The notes: a model not told the origin generated them from the letters alone. A DNA stretch of 64,000 bases from Botrytis cinerea B05.10 (GCF_000143535.2 NC_037314.1:1178001-1242000), one strand, 5' to 3'; shown: positions 1 to 12,053, numbered from the stretch's first letter. Numbers and translations: made by a program.

Positions 1-1
1 G

Positions 2-334
2 TGGGCGGCTGTTGCTACCAGTCTCGGTGCAGCATATACGCTCACTGTCTCCGTCAATGCAATCAATACGGTACTTGGAGATACAGCTGTAGGATGTTCT
101 GCAAACGTACAAATTGAACAAGGGAAAACGCTCGAAGGACTCGAATGGGCTGCATTTGCCTTTGCTGTTCTCTTCGCATTCGGTATCTATATGGTCACTA
201 GAGACACCATGTATGGATTTAATATTGCTCCTCGAGCTAGATCTCGTGGAAGAAGAATGAACGATGCGTACCCCGATGAGTATTCTGAGGAGCGATCGTT
301 AAGTTACGAGAGATCGAGAGATGATTATAACTAG
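2..334 (+). CDS. C-terminal part of an integral membrane protein (5' end outside window)
   Basis: An open frame enters from the left edge in frame 2 and ends at a TAG at 332-334, giving the last 110 residues. It shows a hydrophobic start (WAAVATSLGAAYTLTV), a short loop with one Cys, a membrane segment (LEWAAFAFAVLFAFGIYMV), and an Arg/Glu/Tyr-rich cytoplasmic tail (RARSRGRRMNDAYPDEYSEE). The arrangement recalls the last helices of small fungal MARVEL-like four-helix proteins, but without the N-terminal part the family is a guess. The frame is inferred from the continuous membrane-type protein. No start or splice site can be seen. Confidence 0.6.
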   Translation, partial: WAAVATSLGAAYTLTVSVNAINTVLGDTAVGCSANVQIEQGKTLEGLEWAAFAFAVLFAFGIYMVTRDTMYGFNIAPRARSRGRRMNDAYPDEYSEERSLSYERSRDDYN

Positions 335-1329
335 CAAGTTGATGCACCAACGATTATTTAGATCGAAACCTCGACATTACTGGCGTAATATGAGACCGCA
401 TATTAGAAGGGGGGCACAGAAGCATGATGTGGCGTTTATGAGATGTGTAAATATTTCTGCTTGGGTGGGTGTTTTCACGTTATGTTTTTCTATTTCTGCT
501 AGTCAGCTAGAACAATATAATTTAATTTGCTTTATGCTCGTGGCTTTTGAGAAATTCTCTTCGATTTTGAATGATTCATCCTCCACGGCGGTCATCTTTT
601 CATACACAAGCAGAGTTGCACATTTATTATTAAAAGATGACCATATCTCAAATCTAGTGCAACAAACAACTCATATTTTATTACTATAAGTGCAAGTGAC
701 AGTCTGGCACCTCCAAAGCACCAAAGAGAGTGGTCACAACAGGTATGTGCAGGTTACAAAGTGAATGCTGATTCTCGGTGTCTACAAAGGCATCTGGCCC
801 TTGAAATCGCTCTGATTGACTTGATCATTGACAGTTCATAATACGAAATGCGCTAGGACTTCGATGGTATGATGTTCAAAATAGGTAGAGACATTGACGG
901 GCCAATCTGAGTTCGGAACATTAATAAGATACTTCAGATAGTATTGTTCGAAATACTTCGAAATACCAACAGATCTTCAATGAGTTATTATTTAGCCGAA
1001 AGGACATTAGTACGTAATTATTGTTCATATCTAAGAGAAATATTCATCAGCAATTGCTCGGAAAAGATTGGCAGATTAAAGAATCACTAAGAGGGAAGTA
1101 TAACACTGATGATCCATGATTCATACCACATTTCAACACTACATCTTCACTTGTTCTGACTCTGCGCAGATGCAACACTATATTTCATGTACAGTATGAC
1201 TCCTTTCTCTCGCATTGGTTCTTGCTTGATGACTATCTGTTAACTTATTTCCTCGCAAAATTGTGTTCAAACCCACAAAGCTGTTTAAATCCTCAAAAAG
1301 CGACCCAACCATCCTCAACAACACCCATA
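335..1329. other. Intergenic, no gene seen
   Basis: About 1 kb of AT-leaning DNA with short random frames only. It should hold the 3' UTR of the membrane protein gene and the promoter of the next plus-strand gene. No RNA gene or repeat was recognised. Confidence 0.5.
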
Positions 1330-2223
1330 ATGTGTTTCACATATCAAGTCGATTACGGTTGCACAAATGAGCGCAAAGAGCGACACAATCTCTTCGTGCA
1401 TCGTCGCTGCGAACTCGGAAGACTCGAAAGATGTCCTATCACGGTGAAAATCATTGAACTCAACCGTCTATTTTGCGAGGAGTGTCTCGAAAGGGGACTG
1501 GCCACCACAAAATGCCCTCCGTATAAGATTCCCGGCACACGCGCAAAGTATTTAGTTCAAGCGCTAGATCAGGAGGCGCAGAATGGAGAGGTCGTACTGA
1601 AAAACGATTATCTGAAGCGTCAGGCTTTATTTTTCAGCGGCTGTTCGGTGGCGAGGAATCTCCAGGGAATCTCCGGAGATCATGCACCCTTCCATATCCA
1701 GGAACTCATGCACCGACGACTCAATAATCAGGATATCGATATAATCAAAAGACTCGCCATCGAAACACAGCGTGTTCATGTGGGTGGTTTCGCGAACGGA
1801 TATTCTTATGTGTACCCGGTAGCGACAATGCTACACAAAGCCCTGCTGGGAAGCATCATTGTCCGCGCGGAATCTAATGGTATTATTCAATCATGCTGTA
1901 AGCGCGGAACACACGAGCCATTGGATATCGGATACCAAGGAGTGAATGTCGCTGTTCGTTTTGGTCTTGCCAATGTTGCCAATCCTCACGATAACGAAAG
2001 AGAATGCGGGAGCTGCAATAATCATCCGCGTCCTGATGGCCAGCCGTGTTTAGAATGCAGACGCAGTGTGAAGAGATATGTAAAATATAAGGGAAAGGCT
2101 GGCAGTGTGGATTTTGTAGACTCGAATATCACGCCTTGGGAACTGAGAGTTGTGAAGGATATGTATGGAAGATTCTATTCCGAGAATGCTAAGCCGGCGA
2201 GTTTTAAGAAATCAACGCGATGA
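1330..2223 (+). CDS. Unrecognised Cys-rich fungal protein (297 aa)
   Basis: A single-exon frame of 297 codons. I chose the ATG at 1330 because the upstream in-frame extension (from 1222) begins at TTG and reads as non-coding. The N-terminus (MCFTYQVDYGC) and the following Cys/His residues look like a small metal-binding segment. The C-terminal third carries a second cluster, ECGSCNNHP...CLECRRS, with CxxC and CxxC spacing. There is no signal peptide or membrane segment. I do not recognise the family. Two Cys pairs suggest a zinc ribbon or knuckle, which is inference. Codon use looks like the neighbours. Confidence 0.6.
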   Translation: MCFTYQVDYGCTNERKERHNLFVHRRCELGRLERCPITVKIIELNRLFCEECLERGLATTKCPPYKIPGTRAKYLVQALDQEAQNGEVVLKNDYLKRQALFFSGCSVARNLQGISGDHAPFHIQELMHRRLNNQDIDIIKRLAIETQRVHVGGFANGYSYVYPVATMLHKALLGSIIVRAESNGIIQSCCKRGTHEPLDIGYQGVNVAVRFGLANVANPHDNERECGSCNNHPRPDGQPCLECRRSVKRYVKYKGKAGSVDFVDSNITPWELRVVKDMYGRFYSENAKPASFKKSTR

Positions 2224-3237
2224 AATCTCGGTGTGCTGAATCCGGGGATGGTGTAGTTCAGGCCTCTGCCACATGTATTGTATTTCATAGTGCTTTAGAA
2301 GAAATTAATGCATGGTTTTCGTCCACACTTGAATAGCAAGCTTGCAGGCACTTATGATCGAAACCCAAGAATCAGATCAGATCCGAGCAGATTATTTCGT
2401 CAAGTGGAACCTAACGGATTCGAACTCTCCAGCACGAACGTATCAAGGGGTACATTGGTCAAAAAGTCTACCATCTTGTCTTCATTTCCTCAGCTGTGCT
2501 CCTGCCAATTTTGATCCTTTGCTTCTCCCACAATATCTGCCAATCCAGAATCTTGTATTATAATCACGCTCATGCATACATACGAGGATACAGAAATAAT
2601 CTTCACAACCATGGTCAGTCAGTCCTCGCTTCCTATCATATCTAGGTAGTTGACATGCGCATGAGTTGTGGATTCTAATGCCAATGAGATTTCCCACACA
2701 ACTCCTCGTTCAAAATATTACACAAATGCAATACCTAGTATCCTCTTGACGACATCAGTTATCATGTACACCATATAAAAACATCGAAATTTCAGAAAGG
2801 GAAATAGTATTAACAAGAATCTTTATAATTCATTACGGCCTCCGCTAATACCAATATATAAATTAGGAGGAAATCGAGAAGAAATTACTCTTACTTATCT
2901 GAGTACATTCTTTATAGACGCTCACCAGGCTCACCTCAGGATAGATAGAACATCTACTTTACTTACACTTACTTACTGACCTATTTCACCATCAAAGCAT
3001 GTGATCTCCAAAAAGAACTAGAGATAAATAGATAGAAATAATATATTACCAAAAATCTCATTCGATGTATGTATGTATACCGGCATAGATATAATTTTCA
3101 CAACCCACAAAAGCTTCTTTCTCTCTACTCCACCCCACCCCACTCCATCCATCATCATCCGTCCCCCCCCCCAAAAAAACCATACACTCTCTCTTGCATT
3201 CTCCCCCAAAACCAAAGAAAAAATCCAAAAAACAAAT
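2224..3237. other. Intergenic, no gene seen
   Basis: Only short overlapping frames on both strands, none with protein-like composition. The stretch 3120-3200 is C/A-rich on the plus strand and includes a run of C followed by A. It lies just downstream of the tRNA on the tRNA's strand. Confidence 0.5.
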
Positions 3238-3326
3238 TCTCTCAGGCGTGAGTCGAACACGCGACATCCAGATAGACAATGTTACAATTACAGTCTGACG
3301 TCATAAACCAACTAGACGACCGAGAG
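3238..3326 (-). tRNA. tRNA-Tyr (anticodon GTA) with a 14-base intron
   Basis: On the minus strand the acceptor stem CTCTCGG (3326-3320) pairs with CTGAGAG (3245-3239), followed by discriminator A at 3238. The T arm is a perfect five-pair stem, GCGTG/CACGC, around TTCGACT. The anticodon stem TCAGA/TCTGG encloses C-T-GTA-A, then a 14-base insert (3287-3274), then A. GTA at 3291-3289 is the tyrosine anticodon, and eukaryotic tRNA-Tyr genes normally carry an intron after the base 3' of the anticodon, as here. The D arm is weak (three pairs) with a GTTGG loop. The gene is isolated from other RNA genes. Confidence 0.93.
3274..3287 (-). other. tRNA intron
   Basis: Fourteen bases inserted one base 3' of the GTA anticodon in the tRNA-Tyr gene, the position used by tRNA splicing endonuclease. 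Removing them leaves a standard seven-base anticodon loop. Confidence 0.85.
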
Positions 3327-3845
3327 TTATAATCGAGTTGGAGCTCGAAATGGTCACATTTTGTTGTGTTTGTTGGCTTTCGTGATGGTTTTTAATCACA
3401 TATATTAAGTTGAGCTGGGATGAGAGTTTTTGTGCAGGGATTCGGGTGATGGTGGGTATGATATTATGTGGGGTTCGTTTTGAGGATGTACAGTGAGTGA
3501 GTGTACGGTTCAGAATCAAATTGAAATTGAACATGTATTTTGAGAAATTCTTGTGAGGTGATGTTACGAAGACGAAACTTCCGATCTACCTACCTACTAT
3601 GCACCTCTATTTAAAATTTGAAGAGTATAGTGTCCTCAAGGCATCATCACGACTATCAAAGCACGATTGCCACAATTAATTATGAGTATCTTTGTAATCC
3701 TTCCCCCCCTACTCAACCAACGCCTTAGACCTTTCTAAGATCCCTCCCCTATCCGAATTTTCGCACAAGATCTGTTTATTCTTGAAAGAACCCCCGCCCC
3801 TCCTCCCAGTTTACTCCAAAGCCTCCACCCCGCCAGTCTCCTCAT

Positions 3846-6470
3846 TTACTTCAACATCTTCTCATCCTTACCACCGTTCTGAAAGGGCCACTTCCACTCC
3901 CGAATATGAATTGGATCAATTCCATTCTCAAACGCCTCTCTCCTAGCCTCAATCTGCATATTTAGAAGCTTTTCCCTAATATGCGATCCTGTGTTTCCCA
4001 ATCTCTCAATCCTGTCTACCGCATGCAACGCCAAACTATATCGATCGGTTTTATTCCTAATAGCCAATTCTAATGGCGTATCAATATTACCCTTTTCGTT
4101 GTATCCATGAACATGGAGATTGCTTTGACCAGGACGCTTGTAGGTAAGTCTGTGAACGAGCCAAGGATAGGAATGGAAATTGAAGATAATGGGCTTATTG
4201 TCTGTGAAAATCGATACCCATTCTTTATCCGTGATACCGTGAGGATGATCACCATGATGGATCAATTTGAAAAGATCGACCACATTAACAAAACGGATCT
4301 TCAAATCTGGAATGAGTTCTCGAAGAAGTGCAGTAGCAGCTAGAGATTCATGGGTGGGTACATCTCCGCAAGTGGCCATGACAACATCAGGTTCGAAGCC
4401 TTGGTCATTAGAAGCCCAGTCCCATATTCCGAGACCCTTCTCGCAATGAGTGAGAGCATCTTCCATGTTGAGGTATTGAAGATGGTCTTGTTTGTCGGCG
4501 ACGACGACATTGACGTAGTTGGTGCTGCGGAGGCAGTGGTCCATACAGGAGAGAAGACAATTTCCATCAGGTGGGAGGTAAATTCGTACAACTTCAGGGC
4601 TCTTGTTGGCGACAACGTCGAGGAATCCGGGATCTTGATGGGTGAAACCATTGTGGTCCTATAATATCGAAGAGTTAATAACTTTCTATTGCAGAAGAGT
4701 GTTGAAAGACTGCTGAACCAGAAAAAGACAGAAAATTATACATGAGAGAAGCAAGGATCCAGATGAGGAATGTGATTTAGAGTCGAAAGATTAAAAAAAA
4801 AAAAAACAATTGCTTACCTGTCTCCAAACAGTGGCCGTCAAGAGGATATTGAGAGATGACATCTTTACACGCCATTCGACTTCGTTGCACTTCTCAATCC
4901 ATTTGCAATGTTGATTGACCATGGAGTCGATAACATGAATGAACGGTTCGTAGCTGTTGAGTAAACCATGGCGACCAGACAAAATATATCCCTCTAGCCA
5001 ACCCTCAACAGTATGCTCACTAAGCATCTCCATGACACGGCCTTCAGTAGCAAGGTTTCCACCATCAGCATCTTCTTCGAAGTTTTCGCCCATCCAAACC
5101 TTTTTGCCAGCCTTGTAAACCTCACCAAGTTTATTCGATTCAGTTTCATCAGGTCCAAAGAGACGGAAGGTATGCATATTGTTGGCAACTACATCACGTA
5201 GAAGCTTTGCCATGTTGGCCATACTGGGAAGTTTGCTGACGCCTGCTTCGACATTTTCGAATGCGTATTTGCGGAAGTCGGGCATATCAAGCGGTCTTCT
5301 AAGGATACCACCATTACCGACAGGGTTGGCACTCATACGAGCATTGCCAACAGGAGCCAATTCCTTCAATTCGGAAAGTAATTTACCCTCTTTATCGAAA
5401 AACTCTTCGGGTTTATAACTGCGCATCCAAGACTCCAAAAGTTGCAAGTGTTCCGGGTTACTTGCAACATTGGGAAGTGGGATTTGATGTGCACGCCAAA
5501 AGCCTTCAAGTAACTTATCGTCAACCTTTCTTGGGCCAGTCCAACCTTTAGGACTGCGAAGAACAATCATGGGCCAGCGTGGTCGGACTGCTTTGCCAGA
5601 TTCACGTGCTTCCTTTTGGTACTTGCGGATTTCGACCACACAACGTTCGAGGGTTCCTGCCATAGCTTGATGCATACTCTCGAGATCACTTCCTTCGACA
5701 AAGTATGGTGTCCATCCATAACCAACGAATAGAGCCTCCAACTCCTTATGACTAATTCGTGCAAGAATCGTAGGATTGTTGATCTTGTAACCATTAAGGT
5801 GCAAGACTGGTAGAACAGCTCCATCTGTAATTGGGTTGAGAAATTTGGTTGAATGCCATGCTGTGGCCAATGGACCAGTCTCTGCCTCACCATCACCAAC
5901 CATAGTCAAGGTGATCAAGTCAGGGTTATCAAAGACGGTACCGAAGGCATGTGAAATGGAGTATCCAAGCTCTCCTCCCTCATGAATACTACCTGGTGTT
6001 TCTGGAGTAGCATGACTACCAATTCCACCGGGGAAAGAGAACTGCTTGAAGAACTTTCGCATACCCTCCTCATCTTCTGCCTTATCAGGGTAGACTTCAG
6101 AGTAAGTACCCTCCAGATAAGCGTTTGAGAGTACAGCAGGAGCTCCATGGCCTGGACCAGAGACAAATAATGTATTCAAGTCATACTTCTTGATAAGTCG
6201 GTTCATATGAAGATATGTGAAAGCTTGGCCAGCATCGGAACCCCAGTGTCCCAAAAGTCGAGCTTTGAGGTGTTCTTTCTTGAGTGGTTCCTTGAGTAAA
6301 GCATTTTCTCGAAGGTACAGCATGCCCAGGCACAGATACATACAAGCACGGAAGTAAGCGTCGAATTTCTTAACTTCTTCATCGGAAAGTGGTTTTTCGT
6401 CGATGGTGGTGCGAGCAACTCCATATGGAGAAATGCTCTCAACTTTGACTTCGCCAGAAGGTGGAGCCAT
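3846..6470 (-). CDS. XFP: Xylulose-5-phosphate/fructose-6-phosphate phosphoketolase (821 aa)
   Basis: Thiamine-diphosphate enzyme that splits xylulose 5-phosphate (or fructose 6-phosphate) with phosphate into acetyl phosphate plus glyceraldehyde 3-phosphate (or erythrose 4-phosphate); cytosolic. Two exons, 4818-6470 and 3846-4658, are joined by a 159-base GTAAGC...ATAG intron. The splice restores the family signature WRQDHNGFTHQDPGF. Other signatures: GHWGSD (74-79), GPGHGAP (105-111), SFPGGIGSH (145-153), PGSIHEGGELGYS (159-171) and the diphosphate/Mg site GDGEAETGP (192-200). The length of 821 residues fits the family (about 790-820). The ATG at 6470 gives a clean N-terminus, MAPPSGEVKV. 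Fungal phosphoketolases are generally regarded as bacterial acquisitions. A sugar transporter lies upstream on the same strand. Confidence 0.97.
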
Positions 6471-8104
6471 GTTGAGTTATTTGGACCCTTACCTTGATAG
6501 AATCCTAGAGTAAAGGAGCGGGTAGTGAGTATCGTATCGAATAGTAGTTATGGATTGTTGTTGGAGTTCACCTGCAACAAATTTGGAAGTTGCAAAGTGA
6601 TATTGAGATGTCGTTGTTCTTGCAATGAAGAAGAAAGAAAGAAGGAACGGAAAAAGCAATGTGGAATTGGGCTTCCTTTTATTCACTGTACGTATAGAAA
6701 ACTCAAAGAGACATTCATTCCAGGAGCCAGTCGTATGGAAGCACTGCAGAGTGCAAACACGGGCTGGCAAAAAGTGGTCTGATAAATCTTGCCAAAATCT
6801 TTCTCACGTCTATTCACCCTTATTGTCATAGACTCTCGTTAGTGGCCAGCTAGTTCGCATAGATCTCGATCTTATGAAAGCGCTAAAAGCATAACGTATA
6901 ATAAATCAATACCTAGGTGAGTGGAACTGCATAATATCATATGGGACGATAAAACCCGTCTTCTCGTGGCTTGCAGCGTGATGGATCATCACATGCGTTG
7001 AGATCTCCCTACTCTCCCTGCCTTCGCTCCTTACTTGTACTGTGTATAGCAATAGCCAAAATATATTCGCCGAATACCGATGGCCAAACTCCATTTCCCG
7101 GTTACCTTTCCTGTGATATCCATGCGTGCTAGTTAGTAGTCACAGCACAAACAAAGATACATCAACTTTTGTGCATCCGAGCAAAACAATATTCCGAGTG
7201 CACGAACACACTGCGGTGACTGCTTGTCGGCCTGTCAGCGGGGTTCCTGTATGTCCCGAGAGCAAAAAAGAAAATGAGCTGACAATGACGCACCACCTAT
7301 TCAATCAGCCTACTTTCCTTCCATCAGACGGGCATCTACTGGAACGATGTAGAACCTTGGATCTCGTGTATGGTCTGATTATAACTGTTGTATGTCTAGG
7401 TATGATATGTATACTTGTCTGGAATTGATAGGCGCCACCCATCTACCTCCCTCCCGGTACGATTCACGGCTGCGTTGCGTTGTAAACGTCGTGGTTGCAT
7501 AAAATGTAAATGCAGAATGTTGATTGCGGGGTAGGAAGGTTGAGGTAACTAATAAACACCACACCATCACCATCCACACCTGCACTAAAAGTAGGTAGGT
7601 GCTTAACTTCACGTGAATCCTGGCTTGGCTCACCTGGTGGCTCTTTGTAGCTAGCTTAGTCATTGAACACCAGCCGAATTGGCTTTTCGTATTCGAGAGA
7701 ATGTAAAAAACAAAAAACATACGCCGGACTTTGAGTTTCTGTCTTGGAACCAAGGTATTTACACGTCATTGGTTGACTGGTTAAATAGTTACGCAAGTCA
7801 AGACGCGGGAGAAAGAGAAGGTTTCTTAGCTGAACTTTTGATTGAGCCGAACGAATACGGACAGATCGGATCTTGCTTGAATAGATAGTATCAAAAATAT
7901 CAAACGACACGAATGGGATTGTTGCCTCATTGTAAGCAGAAATGTAATGTGTAAAATACATATATCCATCAAGGGAAGAAAGAACGAGTGACCTAAATCA
8001 TTCAACATGACAATCAAAAATACATACAATACAACATTTCCAAAGCGTCATTAGAACCTCCAGCATCGTGCATCATTCAAGTAAATTCCAGTAATTCTTC
8101 TTGC
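6471..8104. other. Intergenic, promoter side of phosphoketolase
   Basis: Holds the 5' flank of the phosphoketolase gene and the 3' flank of the sugar transporter. A purine-rich stretch (6624-6660) lies about 170 bases upstream of the phosphoketolase start. Short frames on both strands do not look coding. Confidence 0.5.
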
Positions 8105-10131
8105 TCAAGCAACTTCCTCCTTATGCTCAGCAGACGTCGCCCCTCCCCGCGCCATAACACCATTATCATTCCCCATCCCAGTCCCATTCCCAGCCCCATT
8201 CCCAGCCCCATTCCCATTCTCCCCTCCTCTCCACTCCCTCCCATACCCCTCCACCGGCACCCAATGCGTACTCTTCCACGCCTTCCCCACACTCTCATAC
8301 AACTCATCCACCTCCTCCAAACTCAACCCCTTCGTCTCATAAATCAAAAAATACACAAACACCGCACACAACAAACAGCAACCGCCCCACACAAAGAAAA
8401 TCTTCGCCTGCAGATTCGCATTCCCCGGTCCAGGATTCACCAAATAAGGCGTCGAATACGCAATTGCCCAGTTCAAAAGCCAATTCGAAGCAGTCGTCAT
8501 GGAAATCCCTTTCGCGCGCACAGGGAGTGGGAAGATCTCTCCCGGGATAATCCAGCCTACGGGTCCCCAGCTGCTGGCGAAGAAAAATATGTAGATGCAT
8601 ACGAATGCCACGAGCGCTTTTTGCGCCGCGATGTTGTCTCCGTTGGGGAAGGCGGTGCCGACGCTACCGACTATCATTTGGCAGGCGAACATTCCGAGAG
8701 CGCCGAAAATGAGGAGACGACGTCGGCCCCATGCTTCGACGAGATAGAGGCCAGGAAGTGTGGAGAAGACGTTGACGGATGATGTGATCATACTCGTGAC
8801 GAAAGGTTCTTTAATTCCGGAGGCGGCAAAGAATGAAGTGCCATAGTAGAAAATGAAGTTTATTCCAGTTAGCTGTTGAAGAGCTTGAAGGCAGCAACCT
8901 GTTAGAAGTCTGAGTATGTCAGTATATAATCAAAAACTTCGCTGATGTGAATGTGAATAGTACCTTTTGCCCAAAGTATTCCACTTTAGGAATTGTAGAT
9001 ATGATGATCCCTTAGCCAAACTTTGCTCGTGAACATAGTTGGACTCGATTTCTTGAAGCTCGCCAACCAAGTGGGGATCATTGATATCCAGTCTTCGAAG
9101 TCTACCAAGCGACTTTGCCGCTTTATCGTGTCTGCCACGTTTAATCAGATAACGAGGTGTTTCGGGGAGGAAGATAAGTCCCGTCCCTAATATAAGAACC
9201 CAGGCAAACTCTGCGCGACTTTCGTCAGTTGTTGAACCCTATTCTGATTGACAATTGAGTGTGAGGTGGTAACTTACGAACTGCAATTGGGATTCTGTAT
9301 GATCCGGTATTGTCGAGATCTTTGGTAGCATTGTCAACAACCGCCGCAAGTAACAATCCAATTGTGATGGCAAGTTGATAGGCACCCACTAATCCCTTTC
9401 AGCAATGAATAATAACAATCGTATTTTTGGTGATGCTTTCCTACCTATAGCTCCTCTAATCCACTTCGGTGCCGTTTCTAGCTAGAGTCAGACCAAACCA
9501 AACATACAACCTTGATTACAACCAATACAACTTACCAGATTGATAGAGAGGCACTGTTTCATGTCAGAATATATCAAATAAGTCATGAATGAGTCTAGCA
9601 TACCTAGCATCGAAACCATACCAACCCCAAACCCAGCAAAAAACCTTCCTGCCACAAACAACGCAATATCAACTGAAGCTGTCTGCATTATGACACCAAA
9701 GGCAAAAACACATAGAACAATCCAAAGTGCAATGCGCCTTCCCGTCCAATCAGCAACTGGTGCAGCAAATAGAGCACCAAAGAGTGTTCCCGCAGATAGG
9801 ATTGATACTATCAAGGATGATTCACTAGAAGTAATGCCGAGTTGACCAGTTTTGGGATCAATGTATCCTGTAGAGAAGGTATCCAGCCAATAGCGCATGG
9901 TTATGATGCCACCGATTGTTCCGGTGTCGTATCTATTAAGTCGGGTGGTTAGCTTGAGTATGGATTTCGTGACTATTAACTCCAATAAGATACGAACCCG
10001 AAAAGCACTCCACCGAATGCCACAAACAGGCCCACGAGAATAGCAAAGGCAGATGAGCCTGCTACTCCCTCCGGCTTTTTAATTCCGATCCCCTTGAGAC
10101 TGAACTTCACTCGTTTGGTTTTCGTAAACAT
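8105..10131 (-). CDS. MFS sugar porter (hexose-transporter type, 558 aa)
   Basis: Plasma-membrane sugar transporter of the MFS sugar porter family. Seven exons: 9998-10131, 9604-9932, 9536-9553, 9445-9477, 9278-9388, 8964-9210, 8105-8909, all in frame with GT-AG introns of 50-67 bases. The assembled protein has the family marks: LFGYDTGTIGG in helix 1, DWTGRRIAL in loop 2-3, GRFFAGFGVG, VPLYQSETAPKWIRG, PETPRYL before the central loop, QQLTGINFIFYYGT in helix 7, AWGRRRLL, and YETKGLSLEEVDELY after helix 12. The C-terminal tail is Gly/Asn-rich (repeated GNGAGNG). Two exons are only 18 and 33 bases. The first intron uses the unusual donor GTTCGT. Exact sugar specificity and any sensor role cannot be read from sequence. 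Confidence 0.95.
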
Positions 10132-11199
10132 CGTGTTGTTGGTTTTATCGAAACTTCGACATATCCTAAATAAAACGGGGTACCTAGAGATGGTGACCTG
10201 GGATAACCCTTATACAGTTCATGCAAGCTCATCAAACAAAGGGGATTTTTTCGTCAAAAAACATGTTTTGATAATGTCATAAGAGGTGCGCGTGGTTGGA
10301 AAAGAGGAACGTCACTGGTCCTCATTACTTGGTGAACATAGACACTGAGCTATACACGCGGACACAAGTCTGATGGCGAACAATTGGAGAAATACAATTA
10401 ACAAAGATGTCAACGAGTTTATTGCAGATATACCCCATAGTTGTCTTTCCCGTCTAGTGTAGGACTCAACGTAATTTTCACAAAAACATATCACTTCTTG
10501 AAGAGCCATGTGCCGGTTCAAATATCGTTATTGCAATATTTTGTGTGGGCAACGGCGACCAACATCGAGTACGGAAAGTCATCAATTTCCCATCAACGTG
10601 GAATTGCCGAGGATGACGCTGAGAGAACAAAGAGCTTGAACATGAGGCCAATGTCATTCATTTAGCCGACATTACATTTCATGACATCTAGATACGGAGA
10701 AGAAGTCCCGAAGAAGAGCGGATTAATTCCGAAAACGCATACATTACCTGACATTGATTTAAAGAAGTCTTTGGAATACCCAAAGAAACCAAATCGACAA
10801 GAACCGTTCTCTTTGTCAAAGAAAGTTTGAAGCCTCCAATAACACTCATCAATTATTTGACTACCAATCATTCATATGCTCGGTGACGTCGACAATGATG
10901 AACGAACCCAGAGTAACCATGCGGCATTTCATATACCTGCAGGGGTGACATTTGCACTTGACATAGCGAGCGAGCATCACTTTCCGTTCATCCAAAAATA
11001 TTGCCCCACTCAGAACATCATCTCACTGAGCCACGATCAATTAAAAAGGGGAATAAGCGAAAAATAACGAAGAGTAAATTGATCTCGCTGAAGGGCGAAG
11101 CCCACTCTTCTCCAATAGTCCCGCCGTGCGCCAAAACTCTACAGACATGATACATCCTTCTATCCTACTCAAAATTATTTAAATAATTGGTAGGATTAT
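10132..11199. other. Intergenic, promoter side of sugar transporter
   Basis: About 1.07 kb between two tandem minus-strand genes. It should contain the transporter promoter and the 3' end of the adenylate kinase gene. No conserved coding frame or RNA gene was recognised. Confidence 0.5.
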
Positions 11200-12053
11200 T
11201 TATATATCTGCAAACCGTCTCTCAAACTCCTGGTATAATTTAGGACTAATCTCATCGCTGCTATTTCCTTCAACTTCCCACAATACGTTTTTGCGCGCGT
11301 AGTGTTCAAGTAAAGGCTCACTTGTCTCCTCAAACTTCTTAAGTCGTGTCTTCCAAGTTTCTTCGCAATCATCTGGGCGCTTTGTGAGTTTTTCTCCAGT
11401 AATATCGTCCAGCCCAGCAACCTTGGGCGCATGGAATGTAGTATTGTAAACTCGACCAGATGGTGCATGAACCCATCTGCCCGCGATGCGCTCCAGTATG
11501 ACAGACGCTGGAGTTTTGAGAGAGACGACGAGATTTATTGGAATGAGTGAATCGAGTTGAAAGGCTTGCTCGGCCGTGCGAGGAAAGCCGTCAAGTATGA
11601 AAGAAGCTGAGGGGTCGTTGGATGTTTGAGGTGGCGAAGAAGCTTCCGCCAGTGATGGTTGCTCAACATATGAATCTGTGTCGAAATCTGAGGAGGTAGC
11701 AGACATAGCGCTAGATGCGAGCATCATCGATGGCGTCGACGAGGGAAATAACCAACCACGAGTTTTCAATTCGTGAAGTATAAGTCGAAGTATCATGGCA
11801 TCAGGAACAAGAGAGCCAGACTGTATGGTACTTTCCGCCTTGATTCCTGCAGGTTTGTGTAAGTCGCAATCTACAAAAATGTGGAAGTATGCATACCTAA
11901 CGGGGTCCGATTTTTAACATTGTCTCTCAATAAATCCCCGGAACTAATGGCAGAGAGTTGCGGGAATCGTTGCAGAAGTCGTTCAGCCTGTGTGCCCTTT
12001 CCAACTCCTGGAGCCCCAACCAATATTATTCTTGCTGCTTTCTTGAGGCGCAT
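11200..12053 (-). CDS. ADK2: Adenylate kinase, mitochondrial GTP:AMP phosphotransferase type (267 aa)
   Basis: Transfers a phosphate between nucleoside triphosphate and AMP, most likely in the mitochondrial matrix (AK3/ADK2 class). Two exons, 11897-12053 and 11200-11846, flank a 50-base GTATGC...CAG intron. The P-loop GAPGVGKGT is at residues 13-21, followed by ISSGDLLRDNV (AMP-binding), FILDGFPRTAEQA, and a long LID region with GRWVHAPSGRVYN and KRPDDCEETWKTRL. The LID lacks the four zinc-binding Cys of bacterial enzymes, as expected for eukaryotic forms. A Ser/Thr-rich insert of about 40 residues sits between the helix ending TRGWLFPSSTP and FILDGFPRT, where yeast-type enzymes are much shorter. 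Confidence 0.93.

Noticed and set aside
2395..2440. GGATTCGAACTC resembling a minus-strand tRNA T loop
   Set aside because: Stem arms are not complementary and no anticodon arm fits.
8123..8782. Long plus-strand frame of 219 codons
   Set aside because: It is antisense to the transporter's last exon and its composition (Pro/His/Arg runs) is that of a shadow frame.
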